From Gracilaria vermiculophylla (taxonomy: Eukaryota > Rhodophyta > Florideophyceae > Gracilariales > Gracilariaceae): 63,778 bases of DNA. The translations under genes were made by a program, and so were the position numbers. Shown piece after piece: positions 62,853 through 63,778 of the stretch. Within the stretch, counting starts at the first letter, position 1. Every line of letters starts with the position of its first letter. The notes under the pieces are model-generated. The model was not told the origin of the DNA. It was given only the letters and a program-made list of their open reading frames with translations, and searched no databases. Location: NCBI GenBank assembly GCA_019155205.2, contig JAHNZQ020000010.1, positions 584,730 to 648,507 of the forward strand, in the 5' to 3' direction.

Positions 62853-63778
62853 CAGTGCGTTTCAAAAGTATAGGACAGTGCAAAAGCGCGCCAAAATATG
62901 GATTTTTGCCTACTGTACGTTAGCCACACCCCTTCGTTAAAACCCTCAAAAACGCGTTTCAAAAGTATAGGACATTTCCAACTCGCGCGTGATTATTTCC
63001 ACATCATGTTGCTTTCTTACCTCAAAAAGGCATAAGATCTTATAAAGTAAAAGCTTACAACACAACACTTCAAATAGTACCTTAGATCTAGGCTATTGTT
63101 CTCGTTTTTATACCAGTTTATTCAATATTTACTGTAATTTAAACATAAAGTTTTATTGATAGCTTAACAATGCTCAGCTAAAACAATGAGTATAACGTTT
63201 TGCAAGAATATTGTCTTGACAATGTGTTTTGCACTCAAAAACCCATGAAAAGAACGAATCGATTACAAAACATGAATAACATGGTAATGAAAAACGCTTC
63301 AAAGTTCTTTCGGTTTATAAAACTAAACAACGTTTCCTTTTGAAAGCCGCAAATAAAAAAATAATGTTTCCACAGTATGCGATGAGCACTGAAAAAAAAA
63401 GTCAGCTGCAAAAAGAATGCATTTGAAAATGAGTAAAACTTTGATTAGGATGAAAAACAGTGTTTTACATATTGTTATAATAAGGAACAAACATCAAATA
63501 AATCTTGAACATAGACAAGTTTTCTTAGAGCTCATATTATGTTATGTACGGGATTCTAGATGAAAACAACATTTACATGTAAAGCCTTTTCAGTAAGCAC
63601 TACAGACTTTAGAAGGCTTTTAAATGCTTTAACACAACGTTTTATAAAATGTTACATATCTTATCAGAAATGTAAACTGGTTTTTCACCAAGATAGCGCC
63701 GCCGTTTAGTAGTCTATAGCAATGAAAAACGTTCTTCGCTTGCTATAGACTAATGCCACGCAGATATTCACGCGTTAG
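62853..63778. mobile_element. Left end of another Tc1-like element (runs to or beyond the window end)
   Basis: After TA at 62851-62852 the sequence begins CAGTGCGTTTCAAAAG. An identical 21-bp block containing GTTTCAAAAGTATAGGAC occurs at 62857-62877 and again at 62955-62975, 98 bp apart: two direct repeats in one terminus, as in the Tc1 element at 52643. The segment after the outer repeat (CAAAAGCGCGCCAAAA) also matches the other element's AAAAGTGCGCCAAAA. No transposase frame over 60 codons and no right end are seen up to the window end, so the element is truncated, non-autonomous or continues outside. Confidence 0.7.
63710..63752. repeat. 13-bp perfect inverted repeat (hairpin)
   Basis: TAGTCTATAGCAA at 63710-63722 and its exact reverse complement at 63740-63752, with a 17-nt loop. 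It lies at the window edge in AT-rich DNA. Possibly a terminus or footprint of a small mobile element. Confidence 0.6.

Noticed and set aside
1..63778. CRISPR arrays, prophage or bacterial operons
   Set aside because: No regular short repeats with spacers, no bacterial gene clusters; introns and eukaryote-only genes show nuclear DNA.

Overview
This window looks like nuclear DNA of a gene-dense, intron-poor unicellular or algal-type eukaryote. The evidence is spliceosomal GT-AG introns that are rare and, in the three housekeeping genes where I can see them, very short (77-90 nt). There is also a TATA box and eukaryote-only proteins: Rab escort protein, Nup88, NudC, PI-PLC and a BET bromodomain protein. 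Organelle-type proteins (bS16, Oxa1/Cox18, a MetAP with an N-terminal extension, and Xaa-Pro aminopeptidase) are present too. A red-alga-like genome would fit, but the sequence alone does not prove the taxon. TGA, TAA and TAG all end host genes, so the nuclear code is standard. Two 100-N scaffold gaps (11074-11173 and 26968-27067) show that this is a draft assembly.

Region 1 (1-26967) is a GC-rich host gene block with compact, mostly alternating convergent and divergent genes. In order these are: an unknown protein (468+), an Oxa1/Cox18-type insertase (4007+), mitochondrial-type ribosomal protein S16 (5841-, one intron), a Pro/Tyr-rich repeat protein (6786-) head-to-head with an RS-rich protein (7182+), a BET bromodomain-ET protein (10863-) head-to-head with a Red1/ZFC3H1-like protein (11675+), GMP synthase (16516-) head-to-head with Rab escort protein (17142+), a Nup88-like nucleoporin (21410-), a small four-helix membrane protein (21786+), PDCD5 (22961+), glutathione synthetase (25144-), NudC (25433+) and an unknown protein (26845-). 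GC content swings strongly within the block. The S16 to RS-rich stretch and the GSS/NudC stretch are extremely GC-rich, while the GMP synthase, REP and Nup88 genes are much more balanced.

Region 2 (27068-54000), right of the second gap, is AT-richer and dominated by mobile DNA. It holds an orphan coding sequence, a dead PIF/Harbinger transposase, and a roughly 10-kb chromodomain-bearing Ty3/gypsy element (copy A). A 5'-deleted second copy (B) follows in the same orientation and shares the middle LTR. A complete PIF/Harbinger element carries both of its genes and a nested solo LTR with a 5-bp target-site duplication. A full-length Tc1/mariner element has IR/DR-type ends. Both gypsy copies carry an antisense reading frame between the chromodomain and the 3' LTR that is conserved at protein level. 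This is the best candidate here for something under-described.

Region 3 (54000-63778) returns to host genes: PI-specific phospholipase C (55120+), an Xaa-Pro aminopeptidase P with a transit-like leader (59628-) and an organellar-type methionine aminopeptidase (62443-). It ends in the left terminus of another Tc1-like element (62853 onward).

Functionally the host genes cover organelle translation and membrane insertion (S16, Oxa1/Cox18, MetAP, APP), nuclear gene expression (BET, Red1-like, Nup88), nucleotide and thiol metabolism (GMP synthase, GSS), vesicle traffic and signalling (REP, PLC) and cytoskeleton/chaperone roles (NudC). No operon logic is expected or seen. Pairing is by shared divergent promoters and tightly packed convergent 3' ends.
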